Notes: generated by a model not told the origin, from the sequence alone. DNA of 51,364 bases from Bacteroidales bacterium (GCA_007134525.1 SLKR01000111.1:1-51364); one strand, 5' to 3'. Shown: positions 1 to 10,041, counted from the stretch's first letter. Numbers and translations: made by a program.

Positions 1-22
1 GATTTTTTATTGGCGTGCATTT

Positions 23-46
23 CCGGGAGGGGCCAGCCCCTCCCGG
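23..46. terminator. Strong GC hairpin after the first gene
   Basis: A perfect 11-bp inverted repeat (CCGGGAGGGGC, 2-nt loop CA, GCCCCTCCCGG) lies 4 bp past the stop codon of the minus-strand gene at 51-1481. Its position fits a transcription end or a 3' stabilising stem. No T-run directly follows the stem in the minus-strand direction, so it is not a classical intrinsic terminator. Confidence 0.5.
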
Positions 47-50
47 CTTG

Positions 51-1481
51 CTAACTGCCCCGGTAACCGAACAACTTCTTTGTTTTTATAAAAGCCGATA
101 CATATTTTGGCAGCATATTTTCCCAGTCAGCCTCACCGGATTTTATCTTTTCCATTACAATGTGTGATGACCACGGCAGCACTTCTTTCCTGAACTCTTT
201 GACGTCCAGTATATACTTATTTTCTTTTAGGTGACTGTACAGGAGTTCGATCTCCTTTTCAACTCTGATATTACTGCTGGTAAGTACGGGGTCTTCATTG
301 TTTTCAAGCCCGGGATAAATATAAAGCTTGAGCCTGTGGGTGAAAAGTTTGCCAAATGCCTCCATTATTCCGCCCGAAAGGTTATTGTAATATTTTGTGT
401 TTATCACATTACGCAAGGTAGGGGCACCCATTAACATCCTTATTTTGTTGACCCTGAACCGGTGGAACCATTCCGCGAGCCGGTAAAACTCCCTGAAACC
501 TGAGACCATAACATTCTGCCCCATACCTGACAGTATATCAACCCTGTCGAGGAAATCCCTTTCATCGAACTGATCCTCACGCATAAGATTATTCAGGGTT
601 ATTTCACAGATTACTGCTGCATTTCTGCTCTCTTTGTTGTATCCCACCTCTTCCTTGAATAATGAGAAGCCTGACTTAAGCATATCAAACCCCACATAGG
701 TTATCGGCCTGAAGCTGCCCCTGAGTACCATGATGTTTTTTCTGTAGAGCATATCTGCGGGTTGCTGTACCTTTCCGTGCCTGTCGAAAAGACTGACGGG
801 GGTCATTCCGTTCTTTACCATTTGTACAGCCAACAGCCTGTTGTCAACGTAATTTAGTTCCGGACCTTTCATCCTCAGCATATCTATCTCAATCTTGCCT
901 TCGTTGATATCGTCGCTGAGTGACCTTAGAAAGCTGTTGGGATACTGGTAGTTGTAATAACAGGCGTAAATAAGGTTTACCCCGAGAACTCCAAGGGTCT
1001 GCTGCTGGCTGAGGCTGTCGTTCTCTAACAGCCGGACATGGAGCACCACCTCGTTGGGCTCTGAGTCGGGTTTGAGCTGAAATCTGAGGCCCAGCCATCC
1101 ATGTGCTTCATTGTCCTTACGAAAATTGAGGGTGGATACGGTGTTTGCAAACGCAAAGAACCTGGTCTCACGGCCTCTTTCCTCCTTAAGAAGCTTTACA
1201 AGGCTCTGGTATTCCCTGTCGAGCATCTGCAACAGCCTCTCTTCCGAGACGTAGCGGCCGGAAGGGCTTTTTCCGTAAAGGTAATCACTGAAGGCCATGT
1301 CATAGGCAGATATGGTCCGGGCAACCGTTCCGGAAGCTCCTCCCGACTGGAAAAAGCATCTTGCTACCTCCTGGCCGCCTCCTATCTCTGCAAATGAACC
1401 GAAAATGCTCTTGTCGAGGTTTATGAACAAAGCCTTGCGGTTGCTGTCCCATACTTCCCTCTCTATAAATCTGTCAGCCAT
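51..1481 (-). CDS. Conserved hypothetical protein, 476 aa
   Basis: I do not recognise a defined domain. The 476-residue protein starts MADRFIERE and has no signal peptide or obvious membrane segment, so it is probably cytoplasmic. The N-terminal part (NRKALFINLDKS, GSFAEIGGGQEVARCFFQ, GGASGTVARTISAYDM) reads like a highly constrained block, which suggests an enzyme or nucleotide-binding role, but no Walker or other catalytic motif is evident. I recall similar Bacteroidota proteins with unrelated automatic names that I do not trust. It is a single gene on the minus strand, divergent from rfbD, with a TAAATTTG promoter element upstream and a strong hairpin just past its stop. The reading frame is certain; the function is unknown. 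Confidence 0.85.
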   Translation of the reverse strand: MADRFIEREVWDSNRKALFINLDKSIFGSFAEIGGGQEVARCFFQSGGASGTVARTISAYDMAFSDYLYGKSPSGRYVSEERLLQMLDREYQSLVKLLKEERGRETRFFAFANTVSTLNFRKDNEAHGWLGLRFQLKPDSEPNEVVLHVRLLENDSLSQQQTLGVLGVNLIYACYYNYQYPNSFLRSLSDDINEGKIEIDMLRMKGPELNYVDNRLLAVQMVKNGMTPVSLFDRHGKVQQPADMLYRKNIMVLRGSFRPITYVGFDMLKSGFSLFKEEVGYNKESRNAAVICEITLNNLMREDQFDERDFLDRVDILSGMGQNVMVSGFREFYRLAEWFHRFRVNKIRMLMGAPTLRNVINTKYYNNLSGGIMEAFGKLFTHRLKLYIYPGLENNEDPVLTSSNIRVEKEIELLYSHLKENKYILDVKEFRKEVLPWSSHIVMEKIKSGEADWENMLPKYVSAFIKTKKLFGYRGS

Positions 1482-1506
1482 ATGATACTGAGTAAAAGAT
1501 TTATTT

Positions 1507-1514
1507 CAAATTTA
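1507..1514 (-). promoter_or_regulatory. -7 element TAAATTTG
   Basis: On the minus strand the sequence TAAATTTG matches the Bacteroidota -7 consensus TAnnTTTG, 25 bp upstream of the start codon of the hypothetical gene ending at 51. No good TTTG is seen at the -33 position. Confidence 0.5.
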
Positions 1515-1582
1515 ACAGATTTAGGCTTTAATTGGAAATTTGTTTTAATTTAGCCGGTGTTTATAACCGAAAAAGCCCGCAT

Positions 1583-2452
1583 ATGAATATTCTGGTTACT
1601 GGAGGCAAAGGCCAGCTGGGCCTTGAATTACAGGAGTTGTCAGGTGACTATGATGGCTACAGTTTTTTATTTACAGACAAGGAGGAGCTTGATATCACAT
1701 CGTCAGGACAGGTGTTGAGTTTTTTCAGAAAGCATAAACCGGACATTCTGATTAACTGTGCCGGATACACTGATGTTGAAAAGGCAGAGGATGATATTGG
1801 CACTGCAATGCTTGTAAATGCAAAGGGGGCTGGAATACTGGCAGAAGCTTGCTCGAAATCATCATGTTTGATGATACATGTTTCAACGGATTATGTCTTT
1901 AATGGCAATAAATGCAAGCCCTATAGTGAAACAGACAGTGCCGGACCGGGCTCGGTTTACGGCAAAAGCAAACTGGAGGGTGAACTTGAGGTGATATTCA
2001 ATGCGAGCCGGTCGGTAATAATCCGAACTTCCTGGCTCTATTCTGTATATGGGGAGAACTTTTTGAAGAAGATTCTTGAGAGGGCGAAAAAAAAAGAGGG
2101 GCTTAAGGTAGTCTTCGACCAGGTCGGCAGCCCAACCTACGCTTCAGATCTGGCCCGTGCCATTATGGAGATACTGCCACTGATACCGACAAAGGCTAGG
2201 GGAGTGATATATAATTATAGCAATGAAGGCGTTTGCAGCTGGTATGACTTTGCCAGGGCGGTTTTGGAAATAGCAGGGCTTGAATGCGATGTTGAGGCGG
2301 TGCTTTCAGACAGTGTCAAGACCAGGGCCAGGAGGCCGCACTACAGTGTGCTTGACAAATCAAGGATAAAGAGGGATTTTGGGATAAATGTACCGTATTG
2401 GCGCGACAGCCTTGCTTTATGCCTGTCAAGGCTTACTGCTTTTGCCCGCTGA
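1583..2452 (+). CDS. rfbD: dTDP-4-dehydrorhamnose reductase (RmlD family)
   Basis: It reduces dTDP-4-dehydro-L-rhamnose to dTDP-L-rhamnose, the last step of dTDP-rhamnose synthesis for surface polysaccharides. The 289-residue protein opens directly with the Rossmann motif GGKGQLG and keeps the short-chain dehydrogenase signature: STDYVFNG near residue 100 and the active-site YxxxK in VYGKSKLEGE near residue 130. I start at the ATG at 1583 rather than the tracked upstream codon at 1532, because the family begins with MNILVTG-like sequence. It stands alone without rfbA, rfbB or rfbC, which must lie elsewhere. The polysaccharide genes at 36.8-40.9 kb are possible users of the sugar. Its 3' end overlaps the convergent crtW gene by 20 bp. 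Confidence 0.93.
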   Translation: MNILVTGGKGQLGLELQELSGDYDGYSFLFTDKEELDITSSGQVLSFFRKHKPDILINCAGYTDVEKAEDDIGTAMLVNAKGAGILAEACSKSSCLMIHVSTDYVFNGNKCKPYSETDSAGPGSVYGKSKLEGELEVIFNASRSVIIRTSWLYSVYGENFLKKILERAKKKEGLKVVFDQVGSPTYASDLARAIMEILPLIPTKARGVIYNYSNEGVCSWYDFARAVLEIAGLECDVEAVLSDSVKTRARRPHYSVLDKSRIKRDFGINVPYWRDSLALCLSRLTAFAR

Positions 2453-3128
2453 CAGTTTTTGTTTTGTAAAGCTTCCACCAGGCGATGCGTGGGTTCTCGT
2501 GGTGTTCACGGTGGTATCCAAAGAAATAACAGCTTAACAGGGCCCATAAATGGTTTTTGTGCTGTGTGCGTGCCCTGTGCGGCCCCATACCTGTAGTATG
2601 GGGCAGCCTGTGTGGCCAGTAAACCCCTGTGACGAAAAGCTGAAAGGTGCCTAGTACCGCAGGAAGCACCCAAAGCAACAGCACCCTCTGTTCACTTAAT
2701 TCAGGATGCAGTATAAGAAGGTTATAAATTATTGCCATGATAAGTATCTGCACAAGAGTAAGATACCTTAGCATGAAAACACCCCACCAGACGAAGAAGT
2801 TTCCCGATCGGACACTGTAATCAGGATCTTTTTCGCTTGCAGGAAAACGGTGGTGGAGTTTATGATTTTTCTTAAGCCTGTTGTAGTTCATTCCGGCAAA
2901 GAGAAATGATGTCAGGTAACCGAAAAACCCATTAACCCGCCCGGAGTTGGAGATATTGCCGTGCATGGCGTCATGAGCCGTTATAAATAATCCAGTATAG
3001 AGATATGCCTGCAGAAGAATGTGGAAATACAGCCAGGGGTTAACCATCGAAATATCAAGGTTAAACAAAATCCACACCAGGTGCAATGCCCAGAGAGATA
3101 TAACAGCAGTCGCTACAATTATTCCCAC
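2433..3128 (-). CDS. crtW: Beta-carotene ketolase (CrtW type, desaturase fold)
   Basis: Membrane di-iron oxygenase predicted to add 4-keto groups to beta-ionone rings, giving echinenone, canthaxanthin or related pigments. The 231-residue protein has the histidine clusters of the family: HDAMH at about 52-56, HKLHH at about 89-93, and HREHHENP at about 206-213, which with the following AWWKL is typical of CrtW. Several hydrophobic segments separate them. The start is GTG at 3128, just downstream of a good promoter. It is divergent from the lycopene cyclase gene with only 78 bp between them. Phytoene synthase, desaturase and CrtZ hydroxylase are not in the window. A CrtZ-like or other hydroxylase role is less likely given the HREHH context. 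Confidence 0.85.
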   Translation of the reverse strand: MGIIVATAVISLWALHLVWILFNLDISMVNPWLYFHILLQAYLYTGLFITAHDAMHGNISNSGRVNGFFGYLTSFLFAGMNYNRLKKNHKLHHRFPASEKDPDYSVRSGNFFVWWGVFMLRYLTLVQILIMAIIYNLLILHPELSEQRVLLLWVLPAVLGTFQLFVTGVYWPHRLPHTTGMGPHRARTQHKNHLWALLSCYFFGYHREHHENPRIAWWKLYKTKTVSGQKQ

Positions 3129-3149
3129 GTCGCTGGCCTTTTTTAAGGA

Positions 3150-3180
3150 TAAAATTAATCTTTATTTGAAGCTAAACAAA
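3150..3180 (-). promoter_or_regulatory. crtW promoter (TTTG-N19-TAATTTTA)
   Basis: On the minus strand TTTG (3177-3180) is followed after exactly 19 bp by TAATTTTA (3150-3157), one base off the Bacteroidota consensus TAnnTTTG. The expected transcript start is near 3144, leaving a leader of about 15 nt before the GTG start of crtW. Confidence 0.7.
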
Positions 3181-3206
3181 GATCCGCAGTTATATGTTAC
3201 TTTTCC

Positions 3207-3911
3207 ATGGAAAAACTTTATTACTTCATACTTCTTGCCGGCAGTTTTGCCGTACCTTTTATATGGAGCTTTGAGAAAAAAATCTCTTTCTTCCGTTTGT
3301 GGTCTGCGCTTTTTCCGGCCATTGTTATGATGATGCTGGTTTTTGTCTCCTGGGATATAATATTTACTGCAAGGGGGGTCTGGTATTTCAATCACGATTA
3401 TGTGGCAGGCTATTATATTATGGGGCTGCCGGTGGAAGAGTGGCTCTTTTTTGTGGTAATACCCTATTGTATCGTCTTTTCCTACGAGGTTATAAGGTAT
3501 TTTATGCCTGATTTGAAAAACCCTGCAATTGCCCTTGCCGTCAATATAGCCCTCGCCTTGGTTTTCCTGATACTTGGTATTATGAATACCGGCAGGCTCT
3601 ATACTGCTACTGTCATGCTCTTTACTTCAATGCTGCTTTTTCTGCAGCCTTTTCTAAGGACACACAAAAGCTGGCTTTCTCACTTCTTTTTCACCTATAT
3701 AATTATTATCATACCATTTCTGCTTGTTAATGGTGCCCTTACCGGGGCTTTCACACATAGCCCGGTTGTAGGGTACAATGATGCGGAAAATCTTGGCATC
3801 AGGCTGTTTACGGTTCCTGTTGAAGATGCTGTTTACCTTATGGGTATGATGCTGCTGGTCCAGATGATATATGAGAGAATTAAACTTGCCAGGAAACGCG
3901 TGGTGCAATAA
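3207..3911 (+). CDS. Lycopene beta-cyclase, CrtYc-CrtYd fusion type
   Basis: Predicted to cyclise lycopene to beta-carotene in the inner membrane, providing the substrate of the divergent CrtW ketolase. The 234-residue protein is almost entirely transmembrane (six to seven helices) and has an internal duplication. Each half carries the family motif: PVEEWLFF at about 75-82 and PVEDAVY at about 204-210. In actinobacteria these halves are separate CrtYc and CrtYd subunits; in Bacteroidota they are fused, as here. The ATG at 3207 gives a start directly followed by the first helix. It converges on the V-ATPase K gene, with a 73-bp gap that shows only weak inverted repeats (TTGTTG/CAACAA and a short C/G stem). 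Confidence 0.87.
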   Translation: MEKLYYFILLAGSFAVPFIWSFEKKISFFRLWSALFPAIVMMMLVFVSWDIIFTARGVWYFNHDYVAGYYIMGLPVEEWLFFVVIPYCIVFSYEVIRYFMPDLKNPAIALAVNIALALVFLILGIMNTGRLYTATVMLFTSMLLFLQPFLRTHKSWLSHFFFTYIIIIIPFLLVNGALTGAFTHSPVVGYNDAENLGIRLFTVPVEDAVYLMGMMLLVQMIYERIKLARKRVVQ

Positions 3912-3984
3912 AAAAAGGGAGGCCTGATTGTTGATTCTGATACAACAACCATTAGCCCCCCGGCGGGGTATAACATGCTTCAGC

Positions 3985-4464
<480 letters not shown>

Positions 4465-6288
4465 TTATGTGATTTTTTTAAATGGATTGTATTGCTTGCC
4501 ACCACCGGTAAAGCCGGCGTTTTTATAAAATTCTACAAATGTCAGACGCATCGGGTGTACAAATGCTCCCAAACCCGACATGAAAAGATTTATGCCATGC
4601 CCTACCACGAGGATAACTGTCATAATTATAATGTTGAGAACCGGTATGTTTCCGCTCATTGAAACAGCAAGGCTGTTAAACACAAAGCCGAGTATGGCGC
4701 TTGAGATGCCAAGTGCAAAAAGCCTTATATATGAAAGCAGGTCGCCGAGTATGCCGGTTACCATATTGTATGTATTCCACAGACCAAGTCCGAAATTCAT
4801 AAGGATGCTGCGGTTCAGGTTGTTCAGCAGTAGTATCATTACCCCGCTTACGCCAAGGAGTGTGTATAGTGCAGGGTTGAGTTCTTCGAATGGTTTTCCG
4901 GTAAGCTGGCTTATGCCGTAGAGCGAAATACTCCCGGTAAGCAGGAGTATCCAGCCTGCTGTTCCGACGGCGTGTTTCCATCCGAACTGCTTTGTTTCAT
5001 TTATGGCCTTGAGCACAAGTCCGAAGAGGATCTGTATCCCCCCAAGAATAAGCGCCAGGTAAAATAGCAGCATGTTTATATCCGTGCCCTGCTGCTCAAA
5101 CCTTGCAGCCAGGTCGCTGTAAACGGGCAGGCCGGTTTCGAATAGCGGGATCCCGAAGAAAACACCCGAGATGATGCCAAAAAAGAATGTGGATAATCCC
5201 AGGTAAAAAACCAGTCCCATTATCTGCTTGAGCTCTTTTTTGACCCTCTTTTTAAGGAAGATCGCAGTAAGGCCCATCAAAATACCGTAACCTGCATCTC
5301 CAAGGCAGAACCCGAAAAAGAGCATATAAAACGGTGCGAAGAATGGGGTAAGGTCAAGCTCTGTGTATTTGGGGAGCGAATATAGGTCGCCGAGCATCTC
5401 GAACTTCCTTGCAAATTTTTTATTCTTTAAAAGTATGGGCACTTCTTCCTTCTCCTGTGCCTTTTGCACAATATAAAGTATATTGTTCTTCTCGAGGTAT
5501 GTTATCAGGCCGTCTTTTTTTTCGTCAGGCACCCAGCCTTCCAGCAGCATTACCTTTTCATCTGCCTCCCGCCCGGTGTTCCGGACTACATTCTTATAGT
5601 CAACAGATTCCTTTACCTGGTAACCATAGCCCTTGATCTGCTCAATGCCTGTGCGAGCTATTTTGTCAAGCTCGTCGTTTATGGCTTTTATCTCCTTTTT
5701 GATCTCCTTCTGGTAATGCAACAGCTCTGAAAGAGGCCTTTCGGGCGTACGTACTTCGTCGGCATCTATATCCGGCGCTTCATCACCCTTGGAGACCATT
5801 ATAAAATAGATCTGTCCGGCATGGGTACCTATTACCTCTACAGGGTAATCTTCCGGCCAGTTCTCTTCAAATCTGCTGGCGGGGGTGCTGAAAAACTTCA
5901 CGTGAATGTCCTCTGATGCAAGCTTACTGAGGGTATCCCTTGAGAAATCACCCCAGGGCCTCACCTGGCTTATCTCTTTTTGAAGAAGGGTCAGCTGTTG
6001 GAACTTGTCTTCCAGTTTTGCAAAAAGCTCACTTGCCTTCTCAAACTCCTCCCTGCCTTCGCCGGGTTTTATAGTCTGGCCTTGTGGAGTTTCAACCTCC
6101 CTTTTGACAAGTTGTTTTACTACCCATTGTATCTCACGGATATGATCATACTGATCCCTGATCTCATCCGAGACCTCGTCCTGCTTCTCAATGATGTGGA
6201 TCACGCCCAGTTCCCTTACATCATCCAAAAAGGCTTCATAGTCCTTATGGAATACCAGGAAGGAAAATTTATGCATTGGAATTATCAT
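4465..6288 (-). CDS. ntpI: V-type ATPase subunit I (membrane stator)
   Basis: Stator subunit equivalent to subunit a, providing the ion half-channels next to the K ring. The 607-residue protein has a cytosolic N-terminal half, rich in charged helices and coiled coil, for binding peripheral stalks. The C-terminal half from about residue 310 has seven or eight transmembrane segments. The segment LLSYIRLFALGISSA contains the arginine expected to face the rotor carboxylate. The start codon overlaps the stop of subunit D by 4 bp, implying translational coupling. The length is in the usual range for bacterial V-type I subunits. Confidence 0.95.
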   Translation of the reverse strand: MIIPMHKFSFLVFHKDYEAFLDDVRELGVIHIIEKQDEVSDEIRDQYDHIREIQWVVKQLVKREVETPQGQTIKPGEGREEFEKASELFAKLEDKFQQLTLLQKEISQVRPWGDFSRDTLSKLASEDIHVKFFSTPASRFEENWPEDYPVEVIGTHAGQIYFIMVSKGDEAPDIDADEVRTPERPLSELLHYQKEIKKEIKAINDELDKIARTGIEQIKGYGYQVKESVDYKNVVRNTGREADEKVMLLEGWVPDEKKDGLITYLEKNNILYIVQKAQEKEEVPILLKNKKFARKFEMLGDLYSLPKYTELDLTPFFAPFYMLFFGFCLGDAGYGILMGLTAIFLKKRVKKELKQIMGLVFYLGLSTFFFGIISGVFFGIPLFETGLPVYSDLAARFEQQGTDINMLLFYLALILGGIQILFGLVLKAINETKQFGWKHAVGTAGWILLLTGSISLYGISQLTGKPFEELNPALYTLLGVSGVMILLLNNLNRSILMNFGLGLWNTYNMVTGILGDLLSYIRLFALGISSAILGFVFNSLAVSMSGNIPVLNIIIMTVILVVGHGINLFMSGLGAFVHPMRLTFVEFYKNAGFTGGGKQYNPFKKIT

Positions 6289-6887
6289 ACGCTTGCCTCC
6301 GATTCCTGTAACCTGTTTTTTACAATCTTCTGTGCAGCCTTGGAAAGGTTCTCCTCGTCTTCCAGATAGCGTTTAATCTTTAGTATGGCCTCTTCAAACC
6401 CGGGTATCTGAACCTTCTCATAAAGGTTTACCTTCTGGGTTGTCTTCTTGCGTGCATGATCCAGAAGTGCCATTTTCTGAAAGAAAACCTCCCTTTCGAG
6501 GGCTGTTTTTGCCAGCTCTTTTACAATATTCACCCCGTCGAGGTACCAGGTCGGTTTGTTGAACATACTATAATCCTTGACCGAGAACTTTACCTCTTCC
6601 AGAACCGGTGTCTTGACTCCAGCAATCTTTTTAACTGATAGCTCAACGTCGTCAATGACCACGAGCTCGTTGTCAAATTCATCCCACAGGGCAATTGCAT
6701 GCTGGTATTCCTTAAGCTGCCTTTCCAGCTTCTCATCGAACTCTTCAGCTGTTTCCCTGGCCTTTTTTACCTCGCTTCTGAGGGCTGCTTCCTTGTTCTT
6801 AAGGGTGGGCAGTGCCTTTTCCCTTACTTCCAGTTGTTTTTTTAGACGCTGAAGATAGGTCTTATTATATTGAAACTTGATTGCCAT
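6285..6887 (-). CDS. ntpD: V-type ATPase central stalk subunit D
   Basis: Forms the central rotor shaft that transmits rotation from the A3B3 head to the K ring. The 200-residue protein begins with KFQYNKTYLQRLKKQLEVR and ends with a second long helix (NLSKAAQKIVKNRLQESEA). This two-helix coiled coil with a small middle domain is the usual subunit D architecture. The start is the ATG at 6887, 15 bp after the subunit B stop. The operon holds no recognisable subunit F, the usual partner of D. Confidence 0.93.
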   Translation of the reverse strand: MAIKFQYNKTYLQRLKKQLEVREKALPTLKNKEAALRSEVKKARETAEEFDEKLERQLKEYQHAIALWDEFDNELVVIDDVELSVKKIAGVKTPVLEEVKFSVKDYSMFNKPTWYLDGVNIVKELAKTALEREVFFQKMALLDHARKKTTQKVNLYEKVQIPGFEEAILKIKRYLEDEENLSKAAQKIVKNRLQESEASV

Positions 6888-6902
6888 AAAAGAATTAACC
6901 CT

Positions 6903-8231
6903 TTATTTTTCTTTTTCCCAGAACTTGTCAACAAACTCCTGACGGATACCGACCTCTGCAGGCTTGAAGTATTTACTGAACAGCCCGTAAGCGGTTTCAA
7001 GCATTTGGTCGGTATCGATATTAACATCAATAGCGAGAAGCTTTTCAGAGTAATCTCTGGCAAACTTAAGGCTCCTTTCGTCATAATCAGTCAGATCGAA
7101 ACCATTTTCCTGCTTTGTTTTTGCATTTGCTGCATCAGCATAAAGACGCACTGCTGCGTTCATTACCTGGGGATGATCCTCCCTTGTTTTTTTGCCGATA
7201 ACAAGCTGTTTAAGGCGAGAAAGGCTCCTGAAAGGGTCAACGATTACCTTGCCTATGTCACTGTCCTTCCTCAAAAATAGCTGTCCCTCGGTAATATATC
7301 CCGTATTGTCGGGTACTGCGTGTGTTATGTCACCGCCAGACAGGGTGGTGACTGCTATTATTGTAATTGAGCCCCCGTCCGGGAACTGTACGGCCTTTTC
7401 GTAAAGCCTCGCAAGGTCTGAATATAGAGAGCCCGGCATAGAGTCCTTCGAGGGGATCTGGTCCATTCTGTTTGATACGATGCTCAGTGCATCTGCATAC
7501 AGTGTCATGTCTGTCAGCAGGACCAGCACTTTCTCATTCTTTTCAACAGCAAAGTATTCTGCTGCAGAAAGGGCCATGTCAGGTACCAGCAGCCTTTCAA
7601 CAGGCGGGTCTTCGGTGGTATTGATAAAGCCAACTATTCGGTCGAGTGCACCGGCATTGTCGAATACGTTCTTAAAGTAAAGGTAGTCGTCCCTGGTAAG
7701 CCCCATCCCGGCAAGTATGATCTTGTCAGCCTTTGCACGCAGTGCAACCATTGCCATAACCTGGTTGTAGGGCTGATCCGGGTCGGCAAAGAATGGTATC
7801 TTCTGTCCTGTTACCAGTGCATTGTTGAGGTCAATCCCTGCAATACCCGTAGGGATGAACTCAGAGGGTTGCATTCTGCGTACGGGGTTAACGCTCGGAC
7901 CACCTATCTCCCTTTCATCGCCCATTATATCACCCCCCTCCATGGGTTCGCCGTATGCATTAAAGAACCTTCCGGCAAGGTCTTCACCTACCTTCAGACT
8001 GGGAGGCTTGCCTGCAAAAATTACCTCTGCATTTGTTGCAATCCCTTCGGTGCCGCCAAATATCTGCAGGGTTACAATATCTCCCATGATCTTTACTACC
8101 TGGGCAAGTCGGCCGTCAACTATGGCAAGTTCATCATATCCAATGCCTTTTGCGCTGAGGGATACGGTTGCCTTGGTCAGCTGGAACAGCTTTGTGTATA
8201 CGCGTTGAAATGCTTTTGTGTCCTTTTCCAT
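6903..8231 (-). CDS. ntpB: V-type ATPase subunit B (non-catalytic)
   Basis: Non-catalytic head subunit that alternates with A in the A3B3 hexamer. The 442-residue protein has the beta-barrel N-terminus (KGIGYDELAIVDGRLAQVVK), a degenerate nucleotide-binding core without a Walker A lysine motif, and conserved PGSLYSDLARLYE and AVTTLSGGDITHAVPDNTGY segments. It ends KFWEKEK. The gene lies 28 bp downstream of subunit A and 15 bp upstream of D, in the same operon. Confidence 0.95.
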   Translation of the reverse strand: MEKDTKAFQRVYTKLFQLTKATVSLSAKGIGYDELAIVDGRLAQVVKIMGDIVTLQIFGGTEGIATNAEVIFAGKPPSLKVGEDLAGRFFNAYGEPMEGGDIMGDEREIGGPSVNPVRRMQPSEFIPTGIAGIDLNNALVTGQKIPFFADPDQPYNQVMAMVALRAKADKIILAGMGLTRDDYLYFKNVFDNAGALDRIVGFINTTEDPPVERLLVPDMALSAAEYFAVEKNEKVLVLLTDMTLYADALSIVSNRMDQIPSKDSMPGSLYSDLARLYEKAVQFPDGGSITIIAVTTLSGGDITHAVPDNTGYITEGQLFLRKDSDIGKVIVDPFRSLSRLKQLVIGKKTREDHPQVMNAAVRLYADAANAKTKQENGFDLTDYDERSLKFARDYSEKLLAIDVNIDTDQMLETAYGLFSKYFKPAEVGIRQEFVDKFWEKEK

Positions 8232-8259
8232 TGCTTAGTATCTTTTCCAATATTATTTA

Positions 8260-10035
8260 CTACGCTTCCTCTTTCGCTTCTTCCTTTTCCTGCTCTTTCA
8301 GCATGGTTTCCAGCTCCTTTTCGTTTTTCTTGAACTTGTCGGAGTCAAACTCGGAATAGTTCATCTGCTTGAGCGCATTAATCAGACGCTTGAAGTACGG
8401 GCCCACATCCTCAAATGAATCGAATGAGAAGTCAAAGTCAGTAATCTTAAGTGTCTTATGGAGCATATAATCCTGCCTTTCAAGGGATGAAGAAGCATCC
8501 ACCTTGTCAAAGGCATCCTGTTGCAGTATTACAAAGTCTATCAGCTCAGATTTCCAGTAGCGGATATGGTAATCCATAGGTACGCCATCATCACCCAGGA
8601 TATTGATCTGTTCGTATGCCTCCTTGCCCCTTAAAAGGATGTCCTTCGCCTTCAAAACACTGTCGGTCCAGTTTTCAGAAATATTCTCGTTGAGGTATTC
8701 CGAGATCTCGGGATACTCCAGGTATTTTGAATAGCTCTCAATAGGGTCAATTGCCGGATACCTCTTGCTGTCGGCTCTCTGCTGCGATAGGGCATAGAAG
8801 CAGCGGGCAACCTTTTTGGTAGACTCGGTTACAGGTTCTTTCAGGTTACCACCTGCAGGAGATACCGTACCGATAAAAGTAATAGAACCGCTTTCTCCGT
8901 TAGAAAGGTAAACAAAGCCAGCCCTAGCATAAAAGTTTGCAATTATTGCCGATAGGTCCATGGGGAATCCGTCAGGACCCGGAAGCTCTTCCATACGGTT
9001 GGACATCTCCCTGAGCGCCTGTGCCCAGCGTGAAGTTGAATCTGCGAGCAATAATACCTTGAGGCCCATTGCCCTGTAATATTCTGCAATAGTCATTGCC
9101 GTGTATACTGATGCTTCACGGGCGGCTACAGGCATGTTTGAAGTGTTGGCAATAATGGTGGTCCGCTCCATCAGCTTGCGACCGCTCCTGGGGTCTTCAA
9201 GTTCCGGAAACTCGGTAAATATCTCAACAACCTCGTTTGCACGCTCACCGCAGGCGGCTATCACCACCAGGTCGGCTTCCGCGTTTTTCGACAGGTTGTG
9301 CTGCAATACTGTTTTTCCTGAGCCAAAAGGGCCAGGGATAAAACCTGTGCCGCCTTCTGCCATCGGATTCAGGGTATCCATCACCCTGATGCCGGTTTCC
9401 ATTATCTTAAATGGACGTGGTTTATGCTTGTAGGCTTTTATGGGCACCTTTACCGGCCACTTCTGTATCATTGTAACCTTATGCTCCTTGCCATCACCAT
9501 CTGTTAAAACTGCAATAGTTTCATCAGGTGTGTATTTACCCTCTTTTTTAAGGCTTTTTACCGTGTATTCTCCGGCGAACTTAAAGGGAACCATTATCTT
9601 GTGTGGGATCCAGTTCTCCCTGACCTCCCCCAGCCATGAACCTGCCTGTACCTTATCACCTTCCTTTGCCAGGGGCTTGTACTCAAATTTTTTGTCCATA
9701 TCGAGAGGTTCGGTATATTCTCCCCTCTTCAGGAACACACCCTCCATTTTATTGAGGTCGTTCTGCAGTCCGTCAAAGTTTTTTGACAGGATACCGGGGC
9801 CGAGTGTCACCTCAAGCATATGCCCCATGAACTCAACCTCACTTCCTGTCTTAAGCCCGCGTGTGCTTTCAAAAACCTGAATAAATGACTTGTTGCCCAC
9901 AACCTTAATTACCTCGGCCATGAGCCTTGTGCCGCCATGCTTTATAAAACAGATCTCATTCTGTGCGGTAGTACCTTCGGTTTCTACAATTACAAGGTTG
10001 GCAATAATGCCGGTTACATTCCCAATTGTATTCAT
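8260..10035 (-). CDS. ntpA: V-type ATPase catalytic subunit A
   Basis: Hydrolyses or synthesises ATP in the soluble head. The 591-residue protein has the N-terminal barrel, the non-homologous insert typical of A subunits (about 110-190) and a Walker A motif GPFGSGKT at about 235-242. The segments [20 protein letters not shown] and [19 protein letters not shown] carry the catalytic glutamate and Walker B region. The C-terminus is an acidic and lysine-rich helix ([12 protein letters not shown]). It starts 6 bp after the DUF2764 gene. Whether the complex runs as pump or synthase cannot be decided from this window. Confidence 0.97.
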   Translation of the reverse strand: MNTIGNVTGIIANLVIVETEGTTAQNEICFIKHGGTRLMAEVIKVVGNKSFIQVFESTRGLKTGSEVEFMGHMLEVTLGPGILSKNFDGLQNDLNKMEGVFLKRGEYTEPLDMDKKFEYKPLAKEGDKVQAGSWLGEVRENWIPHKIMVPFKFAGEYTVKSLKKEGKYTPDETIAVLTDGDGKEHKVTMIQKWPVKVPIKAYKHKPRPFKIMETGIRVMDTLNPMAEGGTGFIPGPFGSGKTVLQHNLSKNAEADLVVIAACGERANEVVEIFTEFPELEDPRSGRKLMERTTIIANTSNMPVAAREASVYTAMTIAEYYRAMGLKVLLLADSTSRWAQALREMSNRMEELPGPDGFPMDLSAIIANFYARAGFVYLSNGESGSITFIGTVSPAGGNLKEPVTESTKKVARCFYALSQQRADSKRYPAIDPIESYSKYLEYPEISEYLNENISENWTDSVLKAKDILLRGKEAYEQINILGDDGVPMDYHIRYWKSELIDFVILQQDAFDKVDASSSLERQDYMLHKTLKITDFDFSFDSFEDVGPYFKRLINALKQMNYSEFDSDKFKKNEKELETMLKEQEKEEAKEEA

Positions 10036-10041
10036 ATTATA

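Noticed and set aside
889-1397. Overlapping ORFs opposite or in other frames of the first gene, and similar track entries throughout
   Set aside because: They are shadows of well-supported genes, with low-complexity or arginine-, cysteine- and proline-rich translations and no start context.
3912-3984. Possible bidirectional terminator between the cyclase and V-ATPase genes
   Set aside because: The inverted repeats are short (TTGTTG/CAACAA and a 4-bp C/G stem) and lack a T-run, so I did not list it as a terminator.
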